Source: Bacteroidota bacterium
Lineage (GTDB): Bacteria > Bacteroidota > Bacteroidia > Chitinophagales > Chitinophagaceae
Direction: 5' to 3'
Length of the DNA stretch: 64,000 bases
Assembly (NCBI GenBank): GCA_016183765.1
Contig: JACPEA010000011.1
Span: forward strand, 1 to 64,000
Both the position numbers and the translations under genes were made by a program. Numbering within the stretch: the stretch's first letter is position 1; every line of letters starts with the position of its first letter. Shown here piece by piece: positions 38,530 through 46,992 of this stretch. The notes beneath the pieces were generated by a model. That model had not been told where the DNA came from. It saw only the letters and a list, made by a program, of their open reading frames with translations, and did not search any database.

Positions 38530-38912
38530 AGATCTACGACGGCTATGACGCTGATCTCAACATTCACACCTCGGGGCAGTCCTTTTACGGCAACTGTTTC
38601 ACGGGCGGGATAATCGCCGGTAAAATAAGCGCCGTACACTTCGTTTACCTGGGCAAACAAAGACATATCGCTCAGGAAAATACTGGTTTTCACCACATGA
38701 GCAAAAGTCAGTTTTGCTTCAGACAGAACGGCCTGCAGGTTCTTCATTACCTGATGGGTTTCGTCTGCAACAGAACTGCTTACCAATTCGCCGGTTTCCG
38801 GTACAAAAGCCACCTGTCCGCTTACAAAAAGCATCCCATTGGCTTTTACCGCCTGGTTATACGGACCGATCGGTGCCGGGGCTTTGTCTGTTTTAATGAT
38901 CTGTTTTGACAT
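38526..38912 (-). CDS. RidA-family (YjgF/UK114) imine deaminase
   Basis: I start this 128-residue protein at MSKQIIKTDKAPAPIGPYNQAV (38912); the 14 upstream residues of the open frame are not family-like. The family motifs 'LFVSGQVAFVPETGE', 'QVMKNLQAVLSEAKLTFAHVVKTSIFLSDM' and 'YPARETVAVKGLPRGVNVEISVIAV' are all present, with the substrate-binding Arg in 'YPARE' or 'LPRG'. RidA removes toxic enamine/imine intermediates made by PLP enzymes. It is a trimer in the cytosol. It is divergent from the 3HCDH-like gene. Confidence 0.93.
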   Translation of the reverse strand: MSKQIIKTDKAPAPIGPYNQAVKANGMLFVSGQVAFVPETGELVSSSVADETHQVMKNLQAVLSEAKLTFAHVVKTSIFLSDMSLFAQVNEVYGAYFTGDYPARETVAVKGLPRGVNVEISVIAVVDL

Positions 38913-38964
38913 AAGATTCGTTTTAACGGCAGCAAATTGCTGCATTTCTATCAACCTGCCAACC

Positions 38965-38972
38965 TAAATTTG
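38965..38972 (+). promoter_or_regulatory. Candidate -7 box TAAATTTG upstream of the 3HCDH-like gene
   Basis: It is a perfect match to TAnnTTTG, 16 bases before the ATG at 38989. A TTG at 38937-38939 is 25 bases upstream, longer than the usual spacing. Confidence 0.4.
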
Positions 38973-38988
38973 CATTTTACTTATCCGC

Positions 38989-39603
38989 ATGCAGATCGTA
39001 CTCAAAGCCACAGAAGCACAGAAACAGGTATTCCTTGCCAGGGGGATCCCCGCTGGCATTGACGTTCTTACCCCGGATGAGTTGCCAGCCCACAGCAGCG
39101 TGGCTGCATATTTCGACCTGTTATTTGAAGAAGAAGGGCTGGCATTTGCAAACATTACAGATGCTCCTGTATTTGTAAATGCAATGATCGCGACAGCCAA
39201 CCAGCTGCCCGCCAACTGTATCCGTATGAACGCCTGGAACAGCTTCCTGGAAAGGGATCTGCTGGAAATGGCAGTTGGTAAGAACAATCGTTTCGCCCTA
39301 CAGGCAGAACAGCTGATACAGGCACTGGGCTGGAAATACCAGTGGGTGCCCGATGTGCCGGGTTTGATCGCAGCGCGCGTAATTGCCATGATCATCAACG
39401 AAGCCTATTTTGGCCTGGGCGATGAGATCAGCAGTAAGAAAGAAATAGATATTGCTATGAAACTGGGCACTAATTATCCCTTCGGACCATTTGAATGGAG
39501 TGAAAAGATAGGTTTAGGCAGGATACAGGCACTATTAAGTAAACTCTCCGAAACCAGCAACCGCTACCTGGCAGCCCCTGCTTTAACCAAAGAAATCACC
39601 TGA
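38989..39603 (+). CDS. 3-hydroxyacyl-CoA dehydrogenase-like protein without a clear Rossmann fold
   Basis: The last about 95 residues ('PDVPGLIAARVIAMIINEAYFGLGDEISSKKEIDIAMKLGTNYPFGPFEWSEKIGLGRIQALLSKL') are a clear 3HCDH C-terminal domain, including the 'NYPFGPFEW' stretch. The first about 100 residues have no GxGxxG nucleotide-binding loop. The family's full enzymes are about 290 residues, so this 204-residue protein is either a stand-alone C-terminal domain with another partner or a diverged protein with no NAD site. It sits 14 bp upstream of tsaB on the same strand. Catalysis is doubtful. Confidence 0.75.
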   Translation: MQIVLKATEAQKQVFLARGIPAGIDVLTPDELPAHSSVAAYFDLLFEEEGLAFANITDAPVFVNAMIATANQLPANCIRMNAWNSFLERDLLEMAVGKNNRFALQAEQLIQALGWKYQWVPDVPGLIAARVIAMIINEAYFGLGDEISSKKEIDIAMKLGTNYPFGPFEWSEKIGLGRIQALLSKLSETSNRYLAAPALTKEIT

Positions 39604-39617
39604 TCTAATCCTGATAC

Positions 39618-40313
39618 ATGCCGTTACTGCTACATATTGATACAGCTACCGAACAAGCCAGTGTTTGTTTAAGCCGGGAGGAACAGATCCTTGGCCTTGT
39701 ATCCAGCCAGGAACAGAAGAACCATGCCGGTTTTGTACAGCCTGCCATCCAGCAGCTGCTGGCCGATAACAGGTATACCATGCAGGAGCTGGATGCTATT
39801 GCCGTCACCGCCGGTCCGGGCAGTTATACGGGATTGCGCGTAGGGCTGGCCACTGCCAAAGGCATATCCTATGCCCTGCAAAAACCGCTGATCCTGGTAA
39901 ATACTTTGGAAATAATGGCCAGGGCCATTCTCCGTGACCTGAAAGAGCAGGGGATCCTGCCAGCTTCCCGAACCCTTCTTTGCCCCATGATCGATGCTCG
40001 CAGGATGGAAGTCTTTACCGCCCTGTACACCCTGGACCTGGCGGAAATACAGGCCCCTCATGCGCTGATCCTGGAAGAGGGTTGTTTTTCAGACCTGCTT
40101 GCGAACCAACCGGTTATATTCAGCGGCTCAGGACTTACCAAGCTGAAACAGCTGGTAAACAGTCCCAATGCGTCATATTCACACACCCTCCATAACGCTG
40201 CCGACCTGGCCGTTCCAGCGCTTTCTGCCTATCATTCCGGCCAATTTGCCAACCTTGCTTACAGTGAACCCTTGTATGTAAAGGAGTTTTTCAACCCGGT
40301 AAAAAAGGGTTGA
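39618..40313 (+). CDS. tsaB: tRNA threonylcarbamoyladenosine biosynthesis protein TsaB
   Basis: The 231-residue protein opens 'LLHIDTATEQASVCL' and has the ASKHA-type 'AITAGPGSYTGLRVGLATAKG' (here 'AVTAGPGSYTGLRVGLATAKGISYAL'), both typical of TsaB (YeaZ). TsaB forms a complex with TsaD and TsaE to make t6A37 in tRNAs reading ANN codons. It lacks the metal-binding H-x3-H pair of TsaD. It is coded 14 bp downstream of the 3HCDH-like gene and is probably cotranscribed with it. Length normal. Confidence 0.93.
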   Translation: MPLLLHIDTATEQASVCLSREEQILGLVSSQEQKNHAGFVQPAIQQLLADNRYTMQELDAIAVTAGPGSYTGLRVGLATAKGISYALQKPLILVNTLEIMARAILRDLKEQGILPASRTLLCPMIDARRMEVFTALYTLDLAEIQAPHALILEEGCFSDLLANQPVIFSGSGLTKLKQLVNSPNASYSHTLHNAADLAVPALSAYHSGQFANLAYSEPLYVKEFFNPVKKG

Positions 40314-40324
40314 CAGTCGGCGAA

Positions 40325-40349
40325 ATAGTATAGACGAAATTTATACTAT
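40325..40349 (+). promoter_or_regulatory. Inverted repeat upstream of the ArsR-family gene (candidate operator)
   Basis: ATAGTATA (40325-40332) and TATACTAT (40342-40349) are perfect inverted 8-mers with a 9-base spacer. A possible -7 box (TAACTTTA, 40370-40377) lies 20 bases downstream, so the repeat would cover the -33 region. A place where an ArsR-type dimer could repress its own gene. Confidence 0.45.
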
Positions 40350-40423
40350 GAATCCCCAAACAAATTGCGTAACTTTATAATGCGATTATAGTTTTTTCAC
40401 CCCCCAATTACAACTTTATTGCC

Positions 40424-40759
40424 ATGAGCCAGACCTTGCAAGCCGTTGTGCTGATTAACGGCAAAAATCAGATTAAGGTTGACTTTCTTCACACCAAGAA
40501 AGCCTCATTGATTCTCAGATCGATTAACCACAAACTCCGCCAGCAGATCATTAAATTACTGGATGAGCACCAGAAAATGACGGTTACAGAGATTTATGTG
40601 AAACTCCGCCTGGAACAATCCGTAGCATCCCAACACCTCGCCATTTTGCGCAGGGCTGGTATTGTTAGCACATCCCGCGACGGTAAATTCATCTACTACT
40701 CTGTTAACTACACCCGCCTGGCGGAAGTAGTGCAATTTGTAGAAGCGCTGGTAGGTTGA
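40424..40759 (+). CDS. ArsR-family winged-helix regulator without cysteines
   Basis: The 111-residue protein has a winged helix-turn-helix with 'LRSINHKLRQQIIKLLDEHQKMTVTEIYVKLRLEQSVASQHLAILRRAGIVSTSRDGKFIYYSV', the pattern of ArsR/SmtB regulators (recognition helix 'SVASQHLAILRRAG'). It contains no cysteine at all, so it cannot sense metals or persulfide through thiols as ArsR or BigR do. The CstB-like gene starts 85 bp downstream on the same strand, which suggests it controls persulfide handling, but by a different signal. An inverted repeat lies 75-100 bp upstream. Confidence 0.88.
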   Translation: MSQTLQAVVLINGKNQIKVDFLHTKKASLILRSINHKLRQQIIKLLDEHQKMTVTEIYVKLRLEQSVASQHLAILRRAGIVSTSRDGKFIYYSVNYTRLAEVVQFVEALVG

Positions 40760-40820
40760 TCGCAGGCTGTCAATGTAGCCCTTTAACAATGTTCTGACCA
40801 TTTTGGCCCGAAGCTTGCCA

Positions 40821-40828
40821 TAACTTTG
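40821..40828 (+). promoter_or_regulatory. Candidate -7 box TAACTTTG before the CstB-like gene
   Basis: It is a perfect TAnnTTTG match 16 bases before the ATG at 40845. A TTTTG at 40801-40805 could be the -33 element with a short spacer of 15 bases. So this gene may have its own promoter in addition to reading through from the ArsR gene. Confidence 0.4.
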
Positions 40829-40844
40829 CACAAACCCTGATAAT

Positions 40845-42260
40845 ATGTTCATCAAACAATTATACACCGGCTGCATAAGTGAAGCTGCTTATTACATCGA
40901 GAGTGAAGGCGTTGCTGCGATCATTGACCCCTTGCGTGATATTGAGGAATACCTTGACCTGGCAAATGAACGCAAAGCTACCATCCAATATATCTTTGAA
41001 ACCCACTTCCATGCTGATTTTGTCAGTGGTCACTTAGACCTGGCCGCTGCAACCGGCGCTACCATTGTATACGGGCCTGATACCGTAACCAAACTACCCG
41101 TACATATTGCCCGGGACGGTGAACAGTTCCCACTGGGTAAAATCACCATCGAGGTATTACATACGCCGGGACATACCCTGGAAAGCAGTTGTTTTCTGCT
41201 GAAAGATGAGAACGGAAAAGACCATGCCGTATTTACCGGCGATACTTTGTTCGTAGGTGATGTGGGGCGCCCCGACCTGGCACAGAAAACCAACGAAATC
41301 ACGATGGATGACCTGGCGGGCATGCTGTTCGAAAGCCTCAGGAAAAAAATCATACCGCTGGCGGATGATGTGATCGTATATCCCGCGCATGGTGCGGGAA
41401 GCAGCTGTGGCAAGAGCCTGGGAGCTGAAACCTACAGCACCATTGGTGAACAGAAAAAAACCAATTATGCACTGCAGCCACAGACAAAAGAAGAATTCAT
41501 CAAAGTGGTCACCGAGGGATTGACGGCGCCACCGCAATATTTCCCGATCAATGCCACGATCAATAAGGAAGGATACGAAAGCCTGAATGCCGTTTTAGAG
41601 AAAGGTTTGCAGGCACTGAACATTGCAGCCTTCAAAGCAAAAACGGCAGAAGATACTGTGATCATACTGGATACCCGCTTGTCTTCCACTTTTACAGAAG
41701 GATTCGTACCTGGTTCTATCAGCATCGGCCTTGACGGACGGTTTGCAGAATGGGCCGGCAGTTTATTGCCTTTCGACAAAAAGCTGATCCTGGTCACAGA
41801 TCCCGGAAAGGAAAAAGAAAGTATTGTGCGTCTTGCACGGGTGGGATATGATAAAATGGAAGGTTATCTGGAGGGTGGTTATGCTGCCTGGCAGGCTGCC
41901 GGTGAAAAAACAGATATGGTGATTGATGTAGAAGCGGATGAACTGGCTATGGATATTCCTTTTGACCCCAACCTGCTGATCGTGGATGTTCGTAAAAATC
42001 CTGAATATGCAGATGGCCATATCAAAGATGCGATCAACATACCCCTTACCGACCTGATGGACCCAGGAAGCATGGCCGACATCGAAGACAGGCACAATAT
42101 CTATATTCATTGTGCCGGTGGTTACCGGAGTGTGATAGCCGCGTCATTGCTGAAACGGCAGGGAATCCATAACCTGCGTAATATTGTGGGTGGCTGGGGA
42201 AAGATCACTGAGTTGCCTGATAAATTTAAGATAGAAAAAGAAACGGCAGTACTGAATTAA
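40845..42260 (+). CDS. CstB-like persulfide dioxygenase fused to a pseudo-rhodanese and a rhodanese domain
   Basis: The 471-residue protein begins with an MBL-fold domain (about 1-240) with 'THFHADFVSGHLDLA', 'LHTPGHTLESSC', 'FTGDTLFVGDVGRPDLA' and 'YPAHGAGSSCG'. The fourth position of the H-x-H-x-D-H motif is Phe, which suits a mononuclear iron site as in ETHE1/CstB. A first rhodanese domain (about 260-355) has no Cys where the active loop should be ('ILVTDPGKEKES'). The second (about 370-460) has the active Cys in 'IYIHCAGGYRSVIA'. This is the CstB layout, which oxidises persulfides to sulfite/thiosulfate. Its last 4 bp overlap the convergent acyltransferase gene. Confidence 0.9.
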   Translation: MFIKQLYTGCISEAAYYIESEGVAAIIDPLRDIEEYLDLANERKATIQYIFETHFHADFVSGHLDLAAATGATIVYGPDTVTKLPVHIARDGEQFPLGKITIEVLHTPGHTLESSCFLLKDENGKDHAVFTGDTLFVGDVGRPDLAQKTNEITMDDLAGMLFESLRKKIIPLADDVIVYPAHGAGSSCGKSLGAETYSTIGEQKKTNYALQPQTKEEFIKVVTEGLTAPPQYFPINATINKEGYESLNAVLEKGLQALNIAAFKAKTAEDTVIILDTRLSSTFTEGFVPGSISIGLDGRFAEWAGSLLPFDKKLILVTDPGKEKESIVRLARVGYDKMEGYLEGGYAAWQAAGEKTDMVIDVEADELAMDIPFDPNLLIVDVRKNPEYADGHIKDAINIPLTDLMDPGSMADIEDRHNIYIHCAGGYRSVIAASLLKRQGIHNLRNIVGGWGKITELPDKFKIEKETAVLN

Positions 42261-43189
42261 TCTTTTTCCCCGATCACATACTTTCCGAATTTTTCGGTAT
42301 CGAATTCAAACTTCCATCTTCTATGGCTCCATAAGTAATTGTGGGGCCTTTTTTTGATGCAATCCTCAATGAACCCGACAAGCGATTGGGTAATGAAACC
42401 ATTGGGAGTATCTTTCGGCGTGGTGGTCAGCAGCGTAAGATCAGCTTTATAATAACCCCTTTTCACTTTGTAGAAGTCTGCCATGACCACGGCAGTATTC
42501 CGGTTTTTAGCACCTTTCTCCGGTCCTTTCACAAAAGGCGTCATCCGGCCGAAAAATTTCACCCAGTATGCGTTTGTCGGGTCTACCGGGTTCTGGTCTG
42601 CCACAAGACCCAGCACATAGGGTTTCTCTGTGTACAAATGGAAACGTGTTCTGAAATCGGCAGTTGAGATCAGGATGGTACCGTACCTGGAACGGATCTT
42701 TGTGATAAGTCTATTGAAAGTTTTATTACTTAAGGCAGCGAAAATTCCCAGCAATGGATATTGGCAGTTCTTGGCAACACCGAGGTTCAGGAATTCCCAA
42801 TTAAAAAAATGACCCGAGTGCAACTGTATGCTCTGCCCGGTAGGCAACAGATCGTTCAGCACTTCCGCATTGATCACAAAGCGCTTGTCGAATTCCTTCG
42901 AAGAGATCGAAACCAGTTTGATTGTCTCAATAAAAGTATCGATGAAATTTTTGTAGAACCCTTTTGCAATCAAAACACGCTCCGCTTCTGTTTTATCAGG
43001 GAAAGCGATACCCAGGTTTTTCATCACTACCTGTTTCCTGTAGCCGAAAATATAATACACCAACAGGTACAACCCATCACTGATGATGTACATGATCCGC
43101 CAGGGGATCAGGGACAGTAAGAAGAAAAAAACATAGACCAGATAATACATTCGCCGTGCTTTGAATAGGCTAAAGATATACGATTCCAA
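42257..43189 (-). CDS. Lipid A acyltransferase of the LpxL/HtrB family
   Basis: The 310-residue protein has an N-terminal transmembrane segment ('YYLVYVFFFLLSLIPW') and the H-x4-E motif in 'LHSGHFFNWEFLN', followed by 'GLVADQNPVDPTNAYWVKFFGRMTPFVKGPEKGA', the family pattern. These enzymes add secondary acyl chains to lipid A at the inner membrane; the exact acyl chain cannot be read. It lies 18 bp downstream of nadB and overlaps the convergent CstB-like gene by 4 bp. Length normal. Confidence 0.9.
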   Translation of the reverse strand: MESYIFSLFKARRMYYLVYVFFFLLSLIPWRIMYIISDGLYLLVYYIFGYRKQVVMKNLGIAFPDKTEAERVLIAKGFYKNFIDTFIETIKLVSISSKEFDKRFVINAEVLNDLLPTGQSIQLHSGHFFNWEFLNLGVAKNCQYPLLGIFAALSNKTFNRLITKIRSRYGTILISTADFRTRFHLYTEKPYVLGLVADQNPVDPTNAYWVKFFGRMTPFVKGPEKGAKNRNTAVVMADFYKVKRGYYKADLTLLTTTPKDTPNGFITQSLVGFIEDCIKKRPHNYLWSHRRWKFEFDTEKFGKYVIGEKD

Positions 43190-43207
43190 AAGTTGGTTTT
43201 GCCATTC

Positions 43208-44803
43208 CTATAAGATGATGTTCTGTAACAGGTTGCTTTTCTGCAGGTGATCCGTATTGTAATGCAGGCCACGGCTCTCTTTCCGGAACTCGGCCCCTTT
43301 TACAATCAGGTAGCCTAACGTGATCAGGTTCCTGAGTTCACATAACTGCGGCGACACTTTTGTGGACCGGTAAAGGGCTTCTGTTTCTGTGAACAGCAGG
43401 TCCAGTCGTTTCATGGCACGTTCCAGGCGGATATCAGCTCTTACAATACCCACATAATCGCTCATCACCTGCTGCAGCTCTTTCTGGCTCTGGGTGATCA
43501 GGATCATTTCACCGGGTTCCGTGGTGCCTGCAGCATTCCAGTCGGGTATCCGTTCTTCAAACGCTATGCTAGTCACTTCCTTTTTACTGTCGAGAAAACA
43601 TCGGTGGCCAAATACCATTGCTTCGAGTAAGCTGTTACTGGCCAACCGGTTGGCCCCATGTAAGCCTGTGCTGGCACATTCTCCACAGGCATATAAATGT
43701 TTAATGGATGTCCGGCCCCACTCATCTGTTTTAATACCACCACAGCTATAATGAGCTGCGGGTGCCACCGGTATCATCTGTTGCATCACATCAATACCGA
43801 TGCTGAGACATTTTTCATAAATATTAGGAAAGTGATGTACGAATTTGGCCTGGTCCATATGCCTGCAATCAAGGTACACATGTTCTGTACCGGTACGTTT
43901 CATCTCGTTGTCGATGGCACGGGCCACAATATCGCGGGGAGCGAGGTCTTTGCGTGCATCATACCTTTCCATAAACGCTTCTCCATTCTTATTGCGCAGG
44001 ATACCGCCATCGCCGCGAACTGCTTCTGTAACCAGAAAGGAAGGTGATATCCCCGGTTCGTACAAAGCAGTTGGATGGAACTGGATAAATTCCATGTTCT
44101 CAATCTTACCCTTTGCCCGGTAAACCATGGCAATACCATCACCGGTGGCGATGCGTGGATTGGTGGTGGTTCTGTAGGCCTGCCCGCAACCACCGGTTGC
44201 CAATAAAGTAATACGTGCAAGAATCTTTTCGATCTGCTGCGTTTGCAGGTTCAATACGTATACGCCATAACAAGTGATATCCAATGTTGATTTGGTTACC
44301 AGGTAGCCCAGGTGATGTTGCGTGATAATGTCCAGTACAAAACAGTGATTGATCAGCTCAATATTCTTTATCGAAGCCATCTGATCCAACAGTACCCGTT
44401 CTATTTCCTTTCCGGTAACATCTTTATGGTGCAGGATCCGGTTCTCACTATGGCCTCCTTCCTTACCCAGACTGTATTCACCCTGCTCATCCTTGTCGAA
44501 TTCCGCACCGTAAGAAATGATCTCTTTGATACGTTCCGGCCCTTCCTTTACAACGATCTCAACCACTTTTTCATTACACAGCCCATCGCCGGCAACCAGC
44601 GTATCTTCTATATGTTTGTAATAACTGTCTTTTTCTTCGTCCCATACGCCGGCTACGCCACCCTGCGCATATTTGGTATTGGTTTCATCGGCCTGGGTTT
44701 TGGTAATAACGGCAACCTTCTTGTCGGGAAATTCCTTTGCGGTCTTAAGTGCATAGGTTAACCCTGCAATACCGGAACCTATGACTAAAAAATCTGTCTG
44801 CAT
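43208..44803 (-). CDS. nadB: L-aspartate oxidase
   Basis: The 531-residue protein has the N-terminal FAD-binding 'VIGSGIAGLTYALKTA', 'TKYAQGGVAGVW', 'GKEGGHSENRILHHKDVTGKEIERVL', 'LATGGCGQAY', 'RGDGGILRNKNGEAFMERYDARKDLAPRDIVARAID' and 'YSCGGIKTDEWGRTSIKHLYACGECASTGLHGANRLASNSLLEA', all typical of NadB. It oxidises L-aspartate to iminoaspartate, the first step of de novo NAD synthesis. nadA and nadC are not in the window. It is upstream of the LpxL-like gene with an 18-bp gap, probably one operon. Confidence 0.95.
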   Translation of the reverse strand: MQTDFLVIGSGIAGLTYALKTAKEFPDKKVAVITKTQADETNTKYAQGGVAGVWDEEKDSYYKHIEDTLVAGDGLCNEKVVEIVVKEGPERIKEIISYGAEFDKDEQGEYSLGKEGGHSENRILHHKDVTGKEIERVLLDQMASIKNIELINHCFVLDIITQHHLGYLVTKSTLDITCYGVYVLNLQTQQIEKILARITLLATGGCGQAYRTTTNPRIATGDGIAMVYRAKGKIENMEFIQFHPTALYEPGISPSFLVTEAVRGDGGILRNKNGEAFMERYDARKDLAPRDIVARAIDNEMKRTGTEHVYLDCRHMDQAKFVHHFPNIYEKCLSIGIDVMQQMIPVAPAAHYSCGGIKTDEWGRTSIKHLYACGECASTGLHGANRLASNSLLEAMVFGHRCFLDSKKEVTSIAFEERIPDWNAAGTTEPGEMILITQSQKELQQVMSDYVGIVRADIRLERAMKRLDLLFTETEALYRSTKVSPQLCELRNLITLGYLIVKGAEFRKESRGLHYNTDHLQKSNLLQNIIL

Positions 44804-44881
44804 GTTTTCCAGGAGGATTTTAGTTGAGAAGTATTTGCACTGTTACAGACCATTGCACAAACAGTAAGCATCCCTTACTGA

Positions 44882-46894
44882 TCAGGCAACCGGCTCTATC
44901 CAGGCATTATTTTCTTTTAACAGGTTAATGAGTTCATCGACCGCTATTTCACTGTCGATATTCCGTTTCATAATGTCTTTCCCTTTGTAGAGCGTGATCT
45001 TTCCGGGACCGCTTCCTACATACCCAAAATCAGCATCCGCCATTTCGCCGGGACCATTTACAATACAACCCATGATAGCGATCTTGACACCTTTGAGATG
45101 ATGGGTCACAGTCCTGATCCTGGCAGTTGTTTCCTGCAGGTCAAAGAGGGTCCTTCCACAACTGGGACAGCTGATGTATTCCGTTTTGGAAATACGGGTG
45201 CGTGTTGCCTGTAGTATGGTGAATGCTGTTGCATTGATAAACTGTTCTACAGAAGTATTACTGCTGTAATTTCTTCCGCTGGTAGCCTGTTTCCCTTTTA
45301 ACAGGGCCTGGTAACTATCTGGCGTCATACCCAAACAGATACCGTCACCAAAACCATCCAGAAACAAAGCGCCGCATTCGGTTGAATAATGGATCAGGTG
45401 TTCATCGGTGGTTTGCCAGTTACTATCGGTGATCAATATTACAGGATTCTGGATCTTACGGGTCATCAGCTCCAGGAACATCCTGCGTACGGCAGGCATG
45501 GCATGGGAATTTTTGCTGCTGAAGCAGAGAACCACTCTTGTATCATTTGCCAACTCATCCAGATAAGTGAAATCGTTGATAGATGTCTCATCGCTGAAAC
45601 AATCCAGCATCACAAAATTAAGGGTATCACTTTTCTGCTCAGCAGACACGTAACCGGACGCTTCAAAAATAGGGAAGTATTTTTCACGGTCGCTCACCGT
45701 AGCCCATGTGGCAGGATATACCAGCACTTTCAGCGTACCGGGCAAGGCAAAATCCAATACCTGGTGACCAGTGAAAATATAATCTGCCGCTGCATCACTG
45801 ATATTCCATTTGTCGGTAGCTGCATCATAAGTATATCCGATACCCTGCAAATGTGCAGGGGTAATGGAATCCACCTTACTCATATCTGCCACCACGACAG
45901 GAACCTGTTTGCCTCCGATATTGGATACTGCAAAACTTTCTCTTCGCTGGTAGGTAAAGGGACTATACGGCATCTTATCAACTGCCGGAATACTGGTGGC
46001 GGTCGATCTGCTGTCGGTATAACGTTTTACCAGGTCGCGACAAACGGGGATCTCAAATTCAGGATCTTCTGTCAGACTTACACGGACCGTATCGCCAATA
46101 CCATCTTCCAGTAAAGTGCCGATACCGGCTGCACTTTTTACACGTCCGTCCTCACCATCTCCGGCTTCCGTAACTCCCAGGTGCAGGGGATAACATTCAC
46201 CAAACTCTGCATCCATCTGTTGTATCAGTAAGCGGTAGGCCTGTACCATCACCTGCGGATTGCTGGCTTTCATGCTCAACACAATATTGTGATAGGTTTC
46301 GCTGCGCGCGATCCGCAGGAACTCCATGGCGCTTTCCACCATTCCCATGGGTGTATCGCCATACCTGCTCATGATACGATCGCTCAGCGAACCGTGGTTG
46401 GTGCCGATACGCATGGCGGTTCCATATTCTTTGCAGATCCGGATGAGTGGTGTAAACCGTTCGCGTATGCGTTCGATCTCTTCCAGGTATTCTGCATCGG
46501 TATAGTCGATCTGTTCAAATTTCTTCTTGTCAACATAATTACCCGGGTTCACCCTTACTTTTTCCACGATCCTTGCAGCGATCTCTGCGGCGTTGGGTGT
46601 AAAATGGATATCAGCTACCAGGGGTGTATAGTATCCGCGTTTTCGTAATTCATTCCTGATATTGAGCAGGTTTTCTGCTTCGTTCCGGCTGGGTGCGGTA
46701 ATGCGGACCAGTTCTGCCCCGGCTTCGATACAGCGGATACTCTGCTCCACGGTAGCAAGGGTATTCAGTGTATCGGTAGTGGTCATGGTCTGAAGCCGGA
46801 TGGGATGAAAGTTACCAAGCAACAGATCGCCCACTTTTACTTCGCGGGTGGCCAGGCGGCTATATTGCGTTACTGAATTACAATACAATTGCAT
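44882..46894 (-). CDS. ispG: 4-hydroxy-3-methylbut-2-en-1-yl diphosphate synthase, long Bacteroidota form
   Basis: The 670-residue protein is much longer than the about 370-residue E. coli form because of a central insert (about 270-545). The N-terminal TIM-barrel part ('YSRLATREVKVGDLLLGNFHPIRLQTMTTTDT', 'VADIHFTPNAAEIAARIVEKVRVNPGNY') and the C-terminal iron-sulfur domain ('YISCPSCGRTLFDLQ', 'KIAIMGCIVNGPGEMADADFGYVGSGPGKITLYKG') are clear, with the three Fe4S4 ligand Cys. It makes HMBPP in the MEP isoprenoid pathway. A perfect -7-like TAGTTTTG lies 18 bases upstream of the start. Confidence 0.95.
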   Translation of the reverse strand: MQLYCNSVTQYSRLATREVKVGDLLLGNFHPIRLQTMTTTDTLNTLATVEQSIRCIEAGAELVRITAPSRNEAENLLNIRNELRKRGYYTPLVADIHFTPNAAEIAARIVEKVRVNPGNYVDKKKFEQIDYTDAEYLEEIERIRERFTPLIRICKEYGTAMRIGTNHGSLSDRIMSRYGDTPMGMVESAMEFLRIARSETYHNIVLSMKASNPQVMVQAYRLLIQQMDAEFGECYPLHLGVTEAGDGEDGRVKSAAGIGTLLEDGIGDTVRVSLTEDPEFEIPVCRDLVKRYTDSRSTATSIPAVDKMPYSPFTYQRRESFAVSNIGGKQVPVVVADMSKVDSITPAHLQGIGYTYDAATDKWNISDAAADYIFTGHQVLDFALPGTLKVLVYPATWATVSDREKYFPIFEASGYVSAEQKSDTLNFVMLDCFSDETSINDFTYLDELANDTRVVLCFSSKNSHAMPAVRRMFLELMTRKIQNPVILITDSNWQTTDEHLIHYSTECGALFLDGFGDGICLGMTPDSYQALLKGKQATSGRNYSSNTSVEQFINATAFTILQATRTRISKTEYISCPSCGRTLFDLQETTARIRTVTHHLKGVKIAIMGCIVNGPGEMADADFGYVGSGPGKITLYKGKDIMKRNIDSEIAVDELINLLKENNAWIEPVA

Positions 46895-46911
46895 AAATGA
46901 TCTATGTTCTG

Positions 46912-46919
46912 CAAAACTA
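46912..46919 (-). promoter_or_regulatory. Candidate -7 box of ispG (TAGTTTTG)
   Basis: It is a perfect TAnnTTTG match on the minus strand, 17 bases upstream of the ispG ATG. No good TTG -33 element is visible. Confidence 0.35.
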
Positions 46920-46944
46920 ACAGTTATAGGGCAGAAGCTTGCAT

Positions 46945-46976
46945 TAAAAAGCCGGCAATTCCATTTGCCGGCTTCT
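46945..46976 (-). terminator. Rho-independent terminator after the beta-lactamase gene
   Basis: AAGCCGGCAA (46949-46958) and TTGCCGGCTT (46965-46974) form a perfect 10-bp stem with a 6-base loop. Read on the minus strand it is followed by a run of Ts (As at 46946-46950 on the plus strand). It separates the beta-lactamase gene from ispG. Confidence 0.85.
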
Positions 46977-46992
46977 GTTTTAGCTCTTATTT

